Positions 1-9,505 of a stretch of 64,000 bases of DNA are shown here, piece after piece. The translations under genes were made by a program, and so were the position numbers. The stretch's first letter is position 1. Every line of letters starts with the position of its first letter. The stretch covers positions 124,001 to 188,000 of the forward strand of contig NZ_JBLWFH010000004.1 of NCBI RefSeq assembly GCF_050306235.1, written 5' to 3'. The notes beneath the pieces were generated by a model. It saw nothing but the letters and a program-made list of their open reading frames with translations. It had not been told where the DNA came from and made no database searches. Origin of the DNA: Glaciecola sp947496235. Its GTDB lineage: Bacteria; Pseudomonadota; Gammaproteobacteria; Enterobacterales; Alteromonadaceae.

Positions 1-959
1 ATTGTTGGGCAGGTGTTTCACTGGCTAACCCCCAAGTCCCCATTTTTGCCGCTGAATTAAGTGACAATATTTCCCAATATTGCGAAACCAACAACTGTCT
101 AACTCATCATCTAGATAATCAGACCCTGACTAACATAATTGCAGAACATCCAGAATCTTTGTCATTGCAAGAAGCGTTAAACTTATCCGAATATGAAATA
201 CTGGTCGGTAGCGTAGTCTTGGATGTAGATACAAACCCTGAGGTCGTATTGGAAATTACCACTAGTTGGCGAGGCATTCCTATTGATGAAATTAATTTGA
301 GTCAAAAGCTAAACAATGCCCCTGACAATCAAATGGTATATGAAGCTAGTGCTCAGGTATTGGCAAATTGGGTAGAGCATATACAGCACTTCCATGTTTT
401 AGACGCTGAATTAATCTATAAAACCATTGGCGCTAGTAATTATGAACAAGAGTTATCTCTCCCCAGTCGCATTGGGGATTTTGAATTAGAGCAAAGAGCG
501 CTTTACAGAGATCCATTGCAGGGTTCAATCGCTAGGTACACACATCCTAAATTTGCAAATGCTATTGTAGATATTTCGGTATATCCAGTGTCTCCTTTTA
601 CTCACGCTACCGATGTGCCTGATACGGATCTTATGGCTGCAGAGTTAGATGTAGAAAAGCAGCAATTACTGGCTTTGGTAAATCAAGCTGGAATAACGGA
701 TTATGAGATATCTGATATTAAACTGACCCAACTTGGCACTGCCGAACAAAGTCTTCAGGGTGTAATTTTAGAAGTAAAACTGGAAAGTGATGTCGAGCCT
801 GTGTATAGCACTCAATATCTGTTTAAGAAGGGTGACAAGTTCGTGAAGTTAACCGGTAACTTCCCCAATTTGCTAATGCAATCTGTTGTAGAGCAAAGCA
901 TTGCGGCCATTCAAGTTCCGCCTGAATCAGAATTTATGCGGTCTATGCGTAAAGGATAA
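1..959 (+). CDS. Exported protein of unknown function, 5' end outside window
   Basis: The reading frame is open from base 3 with no stop, so the gene begins before the window. A TTG at 159 could start a shorter protein, but the upstream in-frame residues look coding and are probably real. They include a hydrophobic, alanine-rich stretch resembling the end of a signal peptide, then a Cys-containing segment (QYCETNNCLTHH). About 318 residues are visible. The rest is acidic, mixed alpha/beta in character, with no motif I recognise and no membrane segment. It ends with a basic tail (MRSMRKG). The next gene is convergent. I infer a periplasmic or secreted protein; no function can be assigned. Confidence 0.6.
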   Translation, partial: CWAGVSLANPQVPIFAAELSDNISQYCETNNCLTHHLDNQTLTNIIAEHPESLSLQEALNLSEYEILVGSVVLDVDTNPEVVLEITTSWRGIPIDEINLSQKLNNAPDNQMVYEASAQVLANWVEHIQHFHVLDAELIYKTIGASNYEQELSLPSRIGDFELEQRALYRDPLQGSIARYTHPKFANAIVDISVYPVSPFTHATDVPDTDLMAAELDVEKQQLLALVNQAGITDYEISDIKLTQLGTAEQSLQGVILEVKLESDVEPVYSTQYLFKKGDKFVKLTGNFPNLLMQSVVEQSIAAIQVPPESEFMRSMRKG

Positions 960-1001
960 AGCTATTCGCTTTTCCTTTACAGATCATAGAACTTGGGTAG
1001 A

Positions 1002-1376
1002 TTAAGCAAACATTAATTGCGCTAAATTCTTTTGCACAGATGAAGCAAGCTTGGATTTAAGTTCAATTTCAACAGGTGTTCCCTGCCCTGAAACCCAAAT
1101 TTTTAATTCAGAATCGGTATCGAACGTACCTGCGGTTTCCACGATGAATTGGGTGATAGATTTGTAGGGGATACTTAAATAGCTAACTTTTTTTCCCGTC
1201 ATGCCTTGTTTATCAATGAAAATAACTCGCTTATTGGTAAACACCAGCATATCTCGAATAAGTTTATAAGCATGCATAACGTTTTCATTGGAAGCTAAGA
1301 CCTCTGCCAAAGCCTGATTGATTTCCCCAGCATCAACTTCACTGGCGTTACCCATTAATCCGTCTAAAAGTCCCAT
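1002..1376 (-). CDS. Bacterial PH-domain (bPH_1/DUF1696-like) protein
   Basis: This 124-residue protein resembles the single-domain bacterial pleckstrin-homology family (bPH_1, YvbH-like). A short N-terminal helix (GLLDGLMGNASEVD) precedes a beta-rich core with the typical pattern LVFTNKRVIFIDKQG, then SIPYKSITQFIVE and the closing strand/helix. Family members are soluble, and their biochemical role is poorly defined. The ATG is preceded by AGGAG at about eight bases, so the start is secure. A terminator for the upstream gene lies just before it, so it is probably transcribed alone. The identification rests on the fold signature only. Confidence 0.75.
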   Translation of the reverse strand: MGLLDGLMGNASEVDAGEINQALAEVLASNENVMHAYKLIRDMLVFTNKRVIFIDKQGMTGKKVSYLSIPYKSITQFIVETAGTFDTDSELKIWVSGQGTPVEIELKSKLASSVQKNLAQLMFA

Positions 1377-1390
1377 GTTTATTCTCCTAA

Positions 1391-1420
1391 ATAAAAAGGC
1401 CCATAATCATTATGAGCCTT
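1391..1420 (-). terminator. Rho-independent terminator after the choice-of-anchor lipoprotein gene
   Basis: On the minus strand AAGGCTCATAA pairs with TTATGGGCCTT (one G-T pair) across a four-base loop and is followed by TTTTTAT. It lies downstream of the lipoprotein gene and upstream of the PH-domain gene, so it separates the two transcripts. Confidence 0.75.
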
Positions 1421-1498
1421 ACAGTAACCTTAATGTTGTATCATGTTTTAATTAAAAACAAAATGCATCCATTCATATTTAACGCAGTTATTGGGGCA

Positions 1499-3370
1499 TT
1501 ACTGCTCTATCACTTGGTAAACAGTAACTGTACCGCTAACTTCACTGCCAACAATAAGTAGCGCATTGCCATTAGGTGAATTTTCAGCGGGCACGAATTT
1601 CACACTTTCTGGACCTAAATCTCCTGATAGTGAGACTTCATCACAGTTCATGCCTTCATTAGGATCACAAGGATCATCTAAATCGTCGTCTAACTCAAAG
1701 TCAGTGGAAAAATCACGGTTGTTGTAGTGAGTAACGAAACTCACATTGAATGGGTTAGTTACGTCGTAAACAAAGAGATCACCTGAACGCTCAGATCCGA
1801 TAAAAGCATACTGGCGACCATTTATTTCACCTACATCAATGGCCTCTGGCTCGCCACCTTTGTCATCAGAACGATTGTCACCCTTGTTCTCAGTATGTGC
1901 ACTATTAAAATCATTGCCTAATACAGCAGAAGAAATACGACCAAAATCGTGGCCTGAGTCATAGACTTGTTTTATGTTTTGGTCATAAATAGAAAATGAA
2001 CGACCACCATAAGCATAAAGCGCTTCATAAACGCCATCTTCGTCGGCATCACCTAATACAGACGTCACTTTTAAACGGCCTAGGCCATCATCACCACCAG
2101 TAGCATCATATAATGCTTGCAATTCAGTGGATAACAACATGTTCAACTCGTCTGTATCAATTATATCTTTTACTCGAATTTCTTCGGAGAATGCATCGTA
2201 ATCTCGTGAATCACCTTCGTTAGCTGTCACAATAAAAGTAGCACCATTCCATTGGTAGCTAGCGATAGAGTCTGGTTGATACATGCCGTAAACGTTTGGA
2301 AGTTTGCGGAATGATGCTATTTCATCGCGGTTGGTATAATCCATTTCAAACATTCCCCAATCTTTGAAGCCTAGTCCTTTTACTTCAACTTCCATATCTT
2401 CAAGATTGATTACGGCGATGGCGTTACTTTCTTGTAGCGACACATAGGCGGTTGAACTATCCGCTGACACTGTAATGTATTCAGGTTCAAAGTCTTTTGC
2501 TACAGTATTGCCTTCCGGGCCTGCAAACTTAACGCCTTCGGCCATAAAGATAGCCATACGTTCTTCGTCAGTATCCACATCTTCTGCATCCAGTAAATCA
2601 TTGCTGAAGACTAAATCATCAGTAAAGTTGATTGTGCTAGCAACATCAGCAGGAACACCATCTGTAATGCTGATCACAGATACCGTGCCTTCAGGATCCA
2701 CTGAATAGTCACTCAATGGCTCACCTTCATTAGCAACTAAGGCCATGCTGCCATCTGGAGTAAAGGTTACCATATCAGGCAACGCACCAGCTTTAACAGC
2801 TTTCACAAATGTGCCCTGACCTAATGCGTCTAAGGTATAAAACAACACTGCGCCATCTTCTACTTTAGACTCAGCTTCAACTGCAATAGCCAGCATGTCG
2901 CCGTAGATTGCAATAGAATTAGCCCCACCAAGAGTAATAGTTTCAGTAACTTGGTTTTCATCAAGTACATCCACAGTGGCAGGGAAGGTAAAGGCTGTAC
3001 TGGTCAAGCTCTCATCTGTGATTGGCGAACCAACTTCAGTTGTAGGGACGTTGGTGAGAGAAATCACTTCAATTTGATTTGAATCTGCATTGACTGCGAA
3101 TACTGAATTTGAAGTTGTGTGAAATTGCACAATTTCAGCAGCACTTTTTCCATAAACACCAGTGGCAAATCGACCTACAACTTGCAACGCTAAATCTCGA
3201 GGAGCATCTTGTCCATTTTGACCTTGAGGGCCTTGGTCGCCTTGAGCGCCATCAGCGCCTGTAGGCCCTTGTGGACCGACATCACCATCATCGCCTTCTA
3301 ATACACAAGCCGATAATGACGCAACTAAAGATAAGGTTATTAGGGATTTAACAAAGTGTTTTTTATACAT
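1499..3370 (-). CDS. Choice-of-anchor I-type lipoprotein with collagen-like repeat
   Basis: A lipoprotein signal peptide begins MYKKHFVKSLITL and ends in a lipobox-like LSAC. It is followed by about ten collagen-like Gly-X-Y triplets (GDVGPQGPTGADG and onwards), then a large domain with beta-propeller-like repeats. The motifs FTPDGSMALVANEGEP, ITVSADSSTAYVSLQESNAIAVI and VTANEGDSRDYDAF are typical of the choice-of-anchor I / alkaline-phosphatase-associated family. I chose the ATG at 3370 rather than one 36 bases upstream: it has AAGGAC in front and starts directly with the signal peptide. Predicted 623 residues, anchored in the outer membrane or on the surface. Family members are often phosphate-related or surface proteins, but substrate and activity are unknown here. 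Confidence 0.8.
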   Translation of the reverse strand: MYKKHFVKSLITLSLVASLSACVLEGDDGDVGPQGPTGADGAQGDQGPQGQNGQDAPRDLALQVVGRFATGVYGKSAAEIVQFHTTSNSVFAVNADSNQIEVISLTNVPTTEVGSPITDESLTSTAFTFPATVDVLDENQVTETITLGGANSIAIYGDMLAIAVEAESKVEDGAVLFYTLDALGQGTFVKAVKAGALPDMVTFTPDGSMALVANEGEPLSDYSVDPEGTVSVISITDGVPADVASTINFTDDLVFSNDLLDAEDVDTDEERMAIFMAEGVKFAGPEGNTVAKDFEPEYITVSADSSTAYVSLQESNAIAVINLEDMEVEVKGLGFKDWGMFEMDYTNRDEIASFRKLPNVYGMYQPDSIASYQWNGATFIVTANEGDSRDYDAFSEEIRVKDIIDTDELNMLLSTELQALYDATGGDDGLGRLKVTSVLGDADEDGVYEALYAYGGRSFSIYDQNIKQVYDSGHDFGRISSAVLGNDFNSAHTENKGDNRSDDKGGEPEAIDVGEINGRQYAFIGSERSGDLFVYDVTNPFNVSFVTHYNNRDFSTDFELDDDLDDPCDPNEGMNCDEVSLSGDLGPESVKFVPAENSPNGNALLIVGSEVSGTVTVYQVIEQ

Positions 3371-3497
3371 TTTTTTGTCCTTGTACAATTTCGGAACAAG
3401 GAGCATAAAAACATTAAGTGACGGTTGGATTTCAAATTTATTAACAAGGGATTACCAATTCTTGACACTTAGATGACAAATTAAAATTATCTAGTGA

Positions 3498-4490
3498 TTA
3501 TTCGTCATCCAAGTATTTGGCTTTTACTTTAAGTACTTGATCAAGGTTTTCAGCCAGTAAATCCACTAATTCTGGATCAAAATGTATGCCTTTTTGCGAC
3601 TGCATATACGCCAGCGCCTGTTCTACAGACCAAGCTTCTTTGTAAGGACGTTTACTGGTCAAAGCATCAAATACGTCTGCAACTGCAACAATTCTACCTG
3701 CAATAGGAATATCTTGACCTTTTAGACCATTGGGATAGCCACTGCCGTCCCATTTTTCATGATGGGTAAGAGATACCGTTTTTGCCAGAGCAATTAAATC
3801 TGAATCGGCTTCACCGAGAATTTCAGCGCCTATTTGCGGGTGAGTTTTCATAATGGCAAACTCTTCGTCGGTTAACTTTCCCGGTTTCAACATAATGTAA
3901 TCAGGAATACCGATTTTGCCGATATCATGCATAGGTGCAGCATGAAACAAATCATCAGCCTGCTCAACCGTATAGCCATAGGCTAAAGCAACAATACGAG
4001 AATAGTGACTCATGCGCAAAATATGCATACCCGTTTCGTTATCTTTGTACTCAGAAGCTCGACCTAAACGCTGTATGATTTGTAACCTTGTGCGTTTTAG
4101 TTCCTCTGCTTGCACTAGAGATAAATGGTTTTTAACTCTGGCTCTCACAACAGCAGGAGAAAATGGCTTTGCTATGTAGTCTACAGCGCCGCATTCAAGC
4201 CCGGCAGTCTCATCGACTGCATCGTTTAAAGCCGTTACAAAGATAACGGGGATATGTGCGTATTTTGGGTTTGCTTTGATCTTTTGGCAAACTTCGAAAC
4301 CTGTCATTTCTGGCATCATCACATCTAACAGGATTAAATCGGGACGGGCATCTTCCACCAATGAAAGTGCATTGGCGCCATTTTTAGCGAAATAAAGTTC
4401 ATAATCATCATTAAGAGTCTTCTTAAGTACTCGAAGATTAACTGCCTCATCATCCACGATGAGTAATTTAGCGCTATTGGTAGACGTCAT
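3498..4490 (-). CDS. Response regulator with HD-GYP c-di-GMP phosphodiesterase domain
   Basis: The N-terminal receiver domain (residues about 8-125) has LLIVDDE, the phospho-acceptor Asp in LILLDVMMPEMTGFEV, and the KPFSP lysine. The C-terminal HD-GYP domain (about 145-315) carries an intact metal site: MHDIGKIGIP, THPQIGAEIL and HHEKWDGSGYPNGLKG. The family hydrolyses cyclic-di-GMP, and phosphorylation of the receiver is expected to control it (RpfG-type layout). Its start lies inside the end of the MHYT kinase gene (17-base overlap), so the two are translationally coupled and the kinase is the obvious phosphodonor. All catalytic residues I can check are present. Confidence 0.93.
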   Translation of the reverse strand: MTSTNSAKLLIVDDEAVNLRVLKKTLNDDYELYFAKNGANALSLVEDARPDLILLDVMMPEMTGFEVCQKIKANPKYAHIPVIFVTALNDAVDETAGLECGAVDYIAKPFSPAVVRARVKNHLSLVQAEELKRTRLQIIQRLGRASEYKDNETGMHILRMSHYSRIVALAYGYTVEQADDLFHAAPMHDIGKIGIPDYIMLKPGKLTDEEFAIMKTHPQIGAEILGEADSDLIALAKTVSLTHHEKWDGSGYPNGLKGQDIPIAGRIVAVADVFDALTSKRPYKEAWSVEQALAYMQSQKGIHFDPELVDLLAENLDQVLKVKAKYLDDE

Positions 4491-7400
4491 TTAATTCACT
4501 TTCTATTTCTGATAGGAGTTTTTCAATGGCTTGAGCTGCTAGTTCAAACTCAAAATCATCAATTTCATCCTTTATTTGATCGACTTGATGCAAATATTCT
4601 GAAGGTAAATTCTCAGAAAGTTGTTGCCAAGCATCGTCATCAACATGACTGCGTTTAACGTCATCAAGTAAGGTTTTTAGGCTACTAACAAGACTTTCCC
4701 TAGACCAGATTCGCTTGTTGATATCAGTCTCAGAGTGTTGAGGTGATTGCTTAATACCAGAAACTAATTCTGGGATATGTTCAAATTTATTTATTAATTG
4801 ACCGGCTATTAGCAGATAATTTTGTGTATCACCTGTTGTAAGATGTTTTTCCATCCAGCTCATGCATTGATGCATCTGTTCTAAACCAAGATTGCCTACT
4901 ACACCTTTTAATTGATGAAGCTTTTGCGAAGTCGCATGTTGATCATTCGTTGCCTGCTCAGATGCTAATTCAACAAAGGAAGCTTTTAACCGTTGTACTC
5001 TTTGTAATTCTTGAATAAGGGCTTTTTCCGTTCCCCATAAGGAGAGCGCATAATTAAGATTAAGCATCGCTTTTTTATCCAAGGTTTGCTCATCTTGAGT
5101 AGTAAACACAGGGCCTAATTTCAATACTTTCGCCATTTCATTAAACAACGCGTTTTTATTAATAGGCTTGTTGGTAAAACCTTCCATACCGGCCCTTTGG
5201 GCTGCGATTCGATCATTTTCTAAGACACTTGCGGTAAGCGCAATAATAGGTACAGGGGATAGCTTATTTGCACGTTCATATTGGCGTCGCTGTCTGGCGG
5301 CAGATAGTCCATCCAATACTGGCATTTGTACGTCCATTAATACTAAATCAAAGGTGTCTTGATTGAGTTTATCTAAAACTTCCTGACCATTTTGCACACT
5401 CACCACTTGGTGCCCTTCTCTGCTGAGTAACAATGACAACAAATCCAGATTCTGCTGTACATCATCCGCAATTAAAATGCGTAACTCAGGTAAGGACTGA
5501 GCAAGTACTGTTTTATTATCTAAAACATCCTCTTCTTGGGCGTCTAGTAGAGGTATTTCTACATTAAAACAGGTACCAACACCGAGTTCGCTGGTAGCGC
5601 TGATCTGTCCGCCCATGAGTTCTACCAGCTGCTTAGCAATAGTAGTACCTAATCCTGTGCCGCCGTATTTTCGGCTCATAGAGGCATCCGCTTGAATGAA
5701 GGGATCAAACACCTTTGCAAGTTGAGCTTCACTCATGCCGATCCCTTGATCGCAAATTTTTATGCGCAGAGATTTGTCATCATCTGATTTATCAACATAT
5801 ATATTCACGTAACCTTTTTCGGTAAATTTAATCGCATTACCGACAATGTTAATCAATACTTGGCGAAGTCGTTCAGGCGCTCCATGCATAAGTCCTTGCA
5901 GAGAAGACCCCATAGTCAATTGTAAATCTATGCCTTTACGATGGGCTTGCAAAGCAAAAGTAGAAATAACAGAGTCCACTAATTCAATAATAGAGAAATT
6001 TCGGTATTCAAGTGAAAGTTCGCCTTTTTCTAGTTTTGCAGAATCTAATATGTCATTGATAATATGCAATAATGAATGGGCGGATTGATGAATAGTACTG
6101 ATAAACTTAATTTGTTCATCTGTCATTTGTTGTTCAAGCAAAATATCGCTAAAGCCAATAATGGCATTCATGGGCGTACGTATTTCGTGACTCATATTGG
6201 CCATGAAAGCTGCTCTTGCTTCAGCAGCGGCCTGTGCGTTATTTCGCTCGACTACTAGAGCGTCTTCCATATGTTTACGCTCAGTGATGTCCATTATCAA
6301 GCCATCTAAATATGTTCTTTTACCATCATCAGAGTGCATTCTACGGCCATATTCCATCATCCATTTAATGTTACCGTCTTTATCTTTAATACGATACTCG
6401 ATTGCATAACTGTCACTCACAAAGGCCAAAATCTCTTGCACCTTGTTAAGATCCTCTGGCACAAATAGCTCGGTAAAAGATCGTTTAGGGTTGGGAATCA
6501 AAAAGTCTTCGGCCGGATATCCGGTAATAGATTCAACTGCATCGCTGATGAACACCATTGGCCAGGTGTCAGAATCTTCACAGCGAAACGTAATGCCAGG
6601 GATATTAGAAATGAGCGATCTGAACTTGGCCTCGTTTTCCCGTAGTGCCGCTTCCATTTCCTGACGTTGTCTTAAATCTTTTATAAATCCAATAAAGATA
6701 TGCTGATTGTCTTGTTCAACATGCCCTATTTTCAATCGTACAGGAATCTCAGTGCCATATTTGTCCAACGCTATCACTTGATGCTCTTCAACGAGAGATT
6801 GTTGGTCTTTTGTTTGCATATAGTCTGCTACAAATTGCATTAAATTTTTGCATTTGTCAGAAGGCAGTAAAAGATCAACAGATTTACCTAAGGATTCGTT
6901 TACAGACCAGCCTAAAATACGTTGCACAGAAGCATTCACATTGATGATTTTACCTGCTTCATTGATTGTTAAAATACCATCTGCAGCGGTATTCAAAACT
7001 GCTTTTAAGCGTTTTTCATTGCGAATAGCTAAATTTGTAGAGTCTTTGTATTTAAAGATTAAATTTGTAGCTAACACTATGCCTGTAATACTGATAGTGA
7101 TAATGCTGATAAAAAGCGCTAAATAGATCGAAATGTCTGCAGATTGGTCAGAAGGTTCAAAGCCAGGTGGCATCACGAATCTAGCCGCTGCCATGCCGGT
7201 ATAATGCATTCCGGAAATAGCCACTCCCATAACTGCGCCTGCTATCAAATTGATGCTTAAAGTCGATTTTTCTAATTTAAATAACGATTTAAGCTTGAAT
7301 TTTATCCAGAGTGAAACACAGGAAAAGAACACCGCAACGACAATAGATAGTAAGAATATGCCTAAGTCATATCGCAATAGTGGCGCCATCTCCATCGCAG

Positions 7401-7824
7401 CCATACCGATATAATGCATAGCGCCAATACCAGCGCCCATTAGAGTACCATTTACCAACAGGCCTAAGTAACTAATGCTATGGCGGGTCAAAAAATGCAA
7501 TGCAGTCCAAGAGGCTACTATTGCTGGTAGCAATGAAATAGCTGTTGTCCCCCATCCATAGTCCACAGGAGTGCACATCACAAAGGCTAACATGCCTATA
7601 AAGTGCATGGACCAAACGCCACCACCTAAGGCAATACTACCGGAAAACAAGGACACTCTGCGTCTAAACACAGAATCCGTACTAGCTGCCTGTGAAGCAA
7701 CTTGAAAACCCATAAAGGAGGCAAAAATTGCGATGCAGATGGATAAAATGACGAAGGGAAAAGAGTACTCACCTTGAATCAGTAAGCTCGTCTCTATTTC
7801 ACCGAAGAGTTCGGAAACGATAAT
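4474..7824 (-). CDS. MHYT-domain membrane hybrid sensor histidine kinase (start uncertain)
   Basis: The N-terminal MHYT integral-membrane sensor contains three copies of the motif (SMHFIGM, MHYIGMAAM, MHYTGMAA), a proposed metal/gas sensor. Two PAS domains, a HisKA domain (phospho-His in MSHEIRTPMN), an HATPase (GTGLGTTIAKQL), a receiver (LVLMDVQMPVLDG) and an HPt domain (LHQLKG) follow. The first in-frame ATG, at 7713, would remove the first membrane helix of the MHYT domain and has no ribosome binding site. The frame stays open to 7851 and encodes that helix (SFPFVILSICIAIFASF), but it holds no ATG, GTG or TTG. I place a tentative ATT start at 7824, five bases after AGGG; a CTG at 7782 is another option. 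The phosphorelay output is probably the HD-GYP protein encoded immediately downstream. Confidence 0.85.
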   Translation of the reverse strand: MIVSELFGEIETSLLIQGEYSFPFVILSICIAIFASFMGFQVASQAASTDSVFRRRVSLFSGSIALGGGVWSMHFIGMLAFVMCTPVDYGWGTTAISLLPAIVASWTALHFLTRHSISYLGLLVNGTLMGAGIGAMHYIGMAAMEMAPLLRYDLGIFLLSIVVAVFFSCVSLWIKFKLKSLFKLEKSTLSINLIAGAVMGVAISGMHYTGMAAARFVMPPGFEPSDQSADISIYLALFISIITISITGIVLATNLIFKYKDSTNLAIRNEKRLKAVLNTAADGILTINEAGKIINVNASVQRILGWSVNESLGKSVDLLLPSDKCKNLMQFVADYMQTKDQQSLVEEHQVIALDKYGTEIPVRLKIGHVEQDNQHIFIGFIKDLRQRQEMEAALRENEAKFRSLISNIPGITFRCEDSDTWPMVFISDAVESITGYPAEDFLIPNPKRSFTELFVPEDLNKVQEILAFVSDSYAIEYRIKDKDGNIKWMMEYGRRMHSDDGKRTYLDGLIMDITERKHMEDALVVERNNAQAAAEARAAFMANMSHEIRTPMNAIIGFSDILLEQQMTDEQIKFISTIHQSAHSLLHIINDILDSAKLEKGELSLEYRNFSIIELVDSVISTFALQAHRKGIDLQLTMGSSLQGLMHGAPERLRQVLINIVGNAIKFTEKGYVNIYVDKSDDDKSLRIKICDQGIGMSEAQLAKVFDPFIQADASMSRKYGGTGLGTTIAKQLVELMGGQISATSELGVGTCFNVEIPLLDAQEEDVLDNKTVLAQSLPELRILIADDVQQNLDLLSLLLSREGHQVVSVQNGQEVLDKLNQDTFDLVLMDVQMPVLDGLSAARQRRQYERANKLSPVPIIALTASVLENDRIAAQRAGMEGFTNKPINKNALFNEMAKVLKLGPVFTTQDEQTLDKKAMLNLNYALSLWGTEKALIQELQRVQRLKASFVELASEQATNDQHATSQKLHQLKGVVGNLGLEQMHQCMSWMEKHLTTGDTQNYLLIAGQLINKFEHIPELVSGIKQSPQHSETDINKRIWSRESLVSSLKTLLDDVKRSHVDDDAWQQLSENLPSEYLHQVDQIKDEIDDFEFELAAQAIEKLLSEIESELNDVYQ

Positions 7825-7911
7825 ATTTACCCTGAGGTTAATTAATAACGATTAGATAAATTTTATCGGCCGGAATTAGGAAAAGTTTATACTAGTTTGT
7901 CACTAGGTATT

Positions 7912-7943
7912 AAAGTAAATGCCTTAAAAACTAAGGCATTTAC
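7912..7943 (-). terminator. Terminator-like hairpin after der
   Basis: A perfect 12-base stem (GTAAATGCCTTA / TAAGGCATTTAC) with a five-base loop lies nine bases past the der stop and is followed by TTTAATA. The U-tract is short, so it may be an imperfect intrinsic terminator. It also lies upstream of the MHYT kinase gene and separates the two transcripts. Confidence 0.6.
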
Positions 7944-7952
7944 CGCGCACAT

Positions 7953-9398
7953 TTACTTTTTCTTTTTATGAAAACTAAGAAGTCTATTACGTTTTCTTTG
8001 TTGGGATAAGGTAAGTTGATTTTTCTTACCTTCATAAGGGTTACTACCTTCTCTAAATTCAATTTTTATTGGTGTTCCCATTACATTTAGAGATTTGCGG
8101 AAATAATTCATTAGATAACGCTTATAAGCCTCAGGCAAATCATTGACTTGATTTCCATGAATGACGACCACTGGCGGATTATAACCACCGGCATGGGCGT
8201 ACTTCATTTTCACTCTTCTTCCTTTAATTAGTGGTGGCTGGTGATCAGCTTGGGCCATCTCCATTATCTGGGTTAATAAGGCTGTGTTTATTCGTCGAGT
8301 AGCAGACCCATAGGCTTCCTGAACCGATTCAAACAAATGCCCAACGCCAGTGCCGTGACGAGCTGAAATAAAGTGCAAGCGAGCAAAGTCAATAAAACCT
8401 AAGCGACGATCAAGCTCTCGCTTTATGTCGTCTTTAATATCCGAATCTAGGCCGTCCCACTTGTTCACAGCTAATACCAAAGAACGTCCAGAATTTAAAA
8501 CAAACCCTAATAAAGATAAATCTTGATCACTAATACCTTGCCGAGCATCGATTACCAAAAGCACTACGTTGGCTTCTTCTATCGCCTGTAGGGTTTTTAC
8601 AATTGAAAACTTTTCTACCGCATCACTGACCTTTTTTCGCTTTCTTACTCCAGCGGTATCAATTAGGATATATTCTCTTTCATCTCTCTCCATGGGAATG
8701 AAAATGCTGTCTCTTGTGGTGCCTGGCATATCAAATACCACCACTCTTTCTTCACCCAATATGCGATTAGTTAAGGTAGATTTACCCACATTAGGTTTTC
8801 CAACAATGGCTAATTTTATGGGAAGGCTTTGTAGACGCTCGAGTTTTTGTTCTGCATCTTCCTCTTCTAACACAGGCGTTGGTGATACCAACATTTCAGG
8901 AAATTTCTCTTCCAAAGGTCCTAGCACAGTGTCTAACAACTGACTTACGCCTCGACCATGGGCAGCTGCAATTTGAATTAGCTGGGCGACACCTAGGGTA
9001 TAGAAATCGGCGCTTTCACTATCGCCATCTATTCCATCAACTTTATTAACAACCAGATAAGCGGTTTTATCTTGTTTACGAAGATGTTCGGCTATGCCAA
9101 TATCTGCAGGAGTCAAACCCGCTCTGGCATCTACAATAAAAAGAACGACATCGGCTTCATCAATAGCTAACAAGCTTTGCTGAGCCATAGCTGCATCAAT
9201 GCCGTCTTCATCACCAGTAATTCCGCCTGTATCTACCACTATAAACTGCCGGTTTTCGAAATTTGCTTGGCCATATTTACGATCCCGTGTCAGGCCGGGA
9301 AAATCAGCAACTAGCGCATCCCTTGAGCGGGTCAAGCGATTAAAAAGGGTGGATTTGCCTACATTCGGACGCCCGACTAAGGCTATCACTGGTAACAT
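7953..9398 (-). CDS. der: Ribosome-associated GTPase Der (EngA)
   Basis: Der has two tandem GTPase domains, each with a complete P-loop (GRPNVGKST near residue 8 and GKPNVGKST near 200), matching G3 motifs (DTGG, DTAG) and NKxD motifs (NKVDG, NKWDG). A KH-like C-terminal domain with a lysine-rich end follows. The family acts in maturation of the 50S ribosomal subunit. The 481-residue length is normal. It is the last gene of the hisS-yfgM-bamB-der group, and a terminator between bamB and der suggests partly separate transcription. Confidence 0.98.
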   Translation of the reverse strand: MLPVIALVGRPNVGKSTLFNRLTRSRDALVADFPGLTRDRKYGQANFENRQFIVVDTGGITGDEDGIDAAMAQQSLLAIDEADVVLFIVDARAGLTPADIGIAEHLRKQDKTAYLVVNKVDGIDGDSESADFYTLGVAQLIQIAAAHGRGVSQLLDTVLGPLEEKFPEMLVSPTPVLEEEDAEQKLERLQSLPIKLAIVGKPNVGKSTLTNRILGEERVVVFDMPGTTRDSIFIPMERDEREYILIDTAGVRKRKKVSDAVEKFSIVKTLQAIEEANVVLLVIDARQGISDQDLSLLGFVLNSGRSLVLAVNKWDGLDSDIKDDIKRELDRRLGFIDFARLHFISARHGTGVGHLFESVQEAYGSATRRINTALLTQIMEMAQADHQPPLIKGRRVKMKYAHAGGYNPPVVVIHGNQVNDLPEAYKRYLMNYFRKSLNVMGTPIKIEFREGSNPYEGKKNQLTLSQQRKRNRLLSFHKKKK

Positions 9399-9415
9399 GT
9401 TCTTTCTCTCAAATT

Positions 9416-9444
9416 AAAAACGCCAATGGAAACTTCCATCGGCG
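9416..9444 (-). terminator. Rho-independent terminator after bamB
   Basis: On the minus strand CGCCGATGGAA pairs with TTCCATTGGCG (one G-T pair) across a tiny loop and is followed by TTTTTAA. It lies between bamB and der. Confidence 0.75.
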
Positions 9445-9505
9445 CTTATTGTACAGCTTCCAAGGTTAGTCGCAAATCGCTAAGCTTGGCTGCATTTTCT
9501 TGTGG

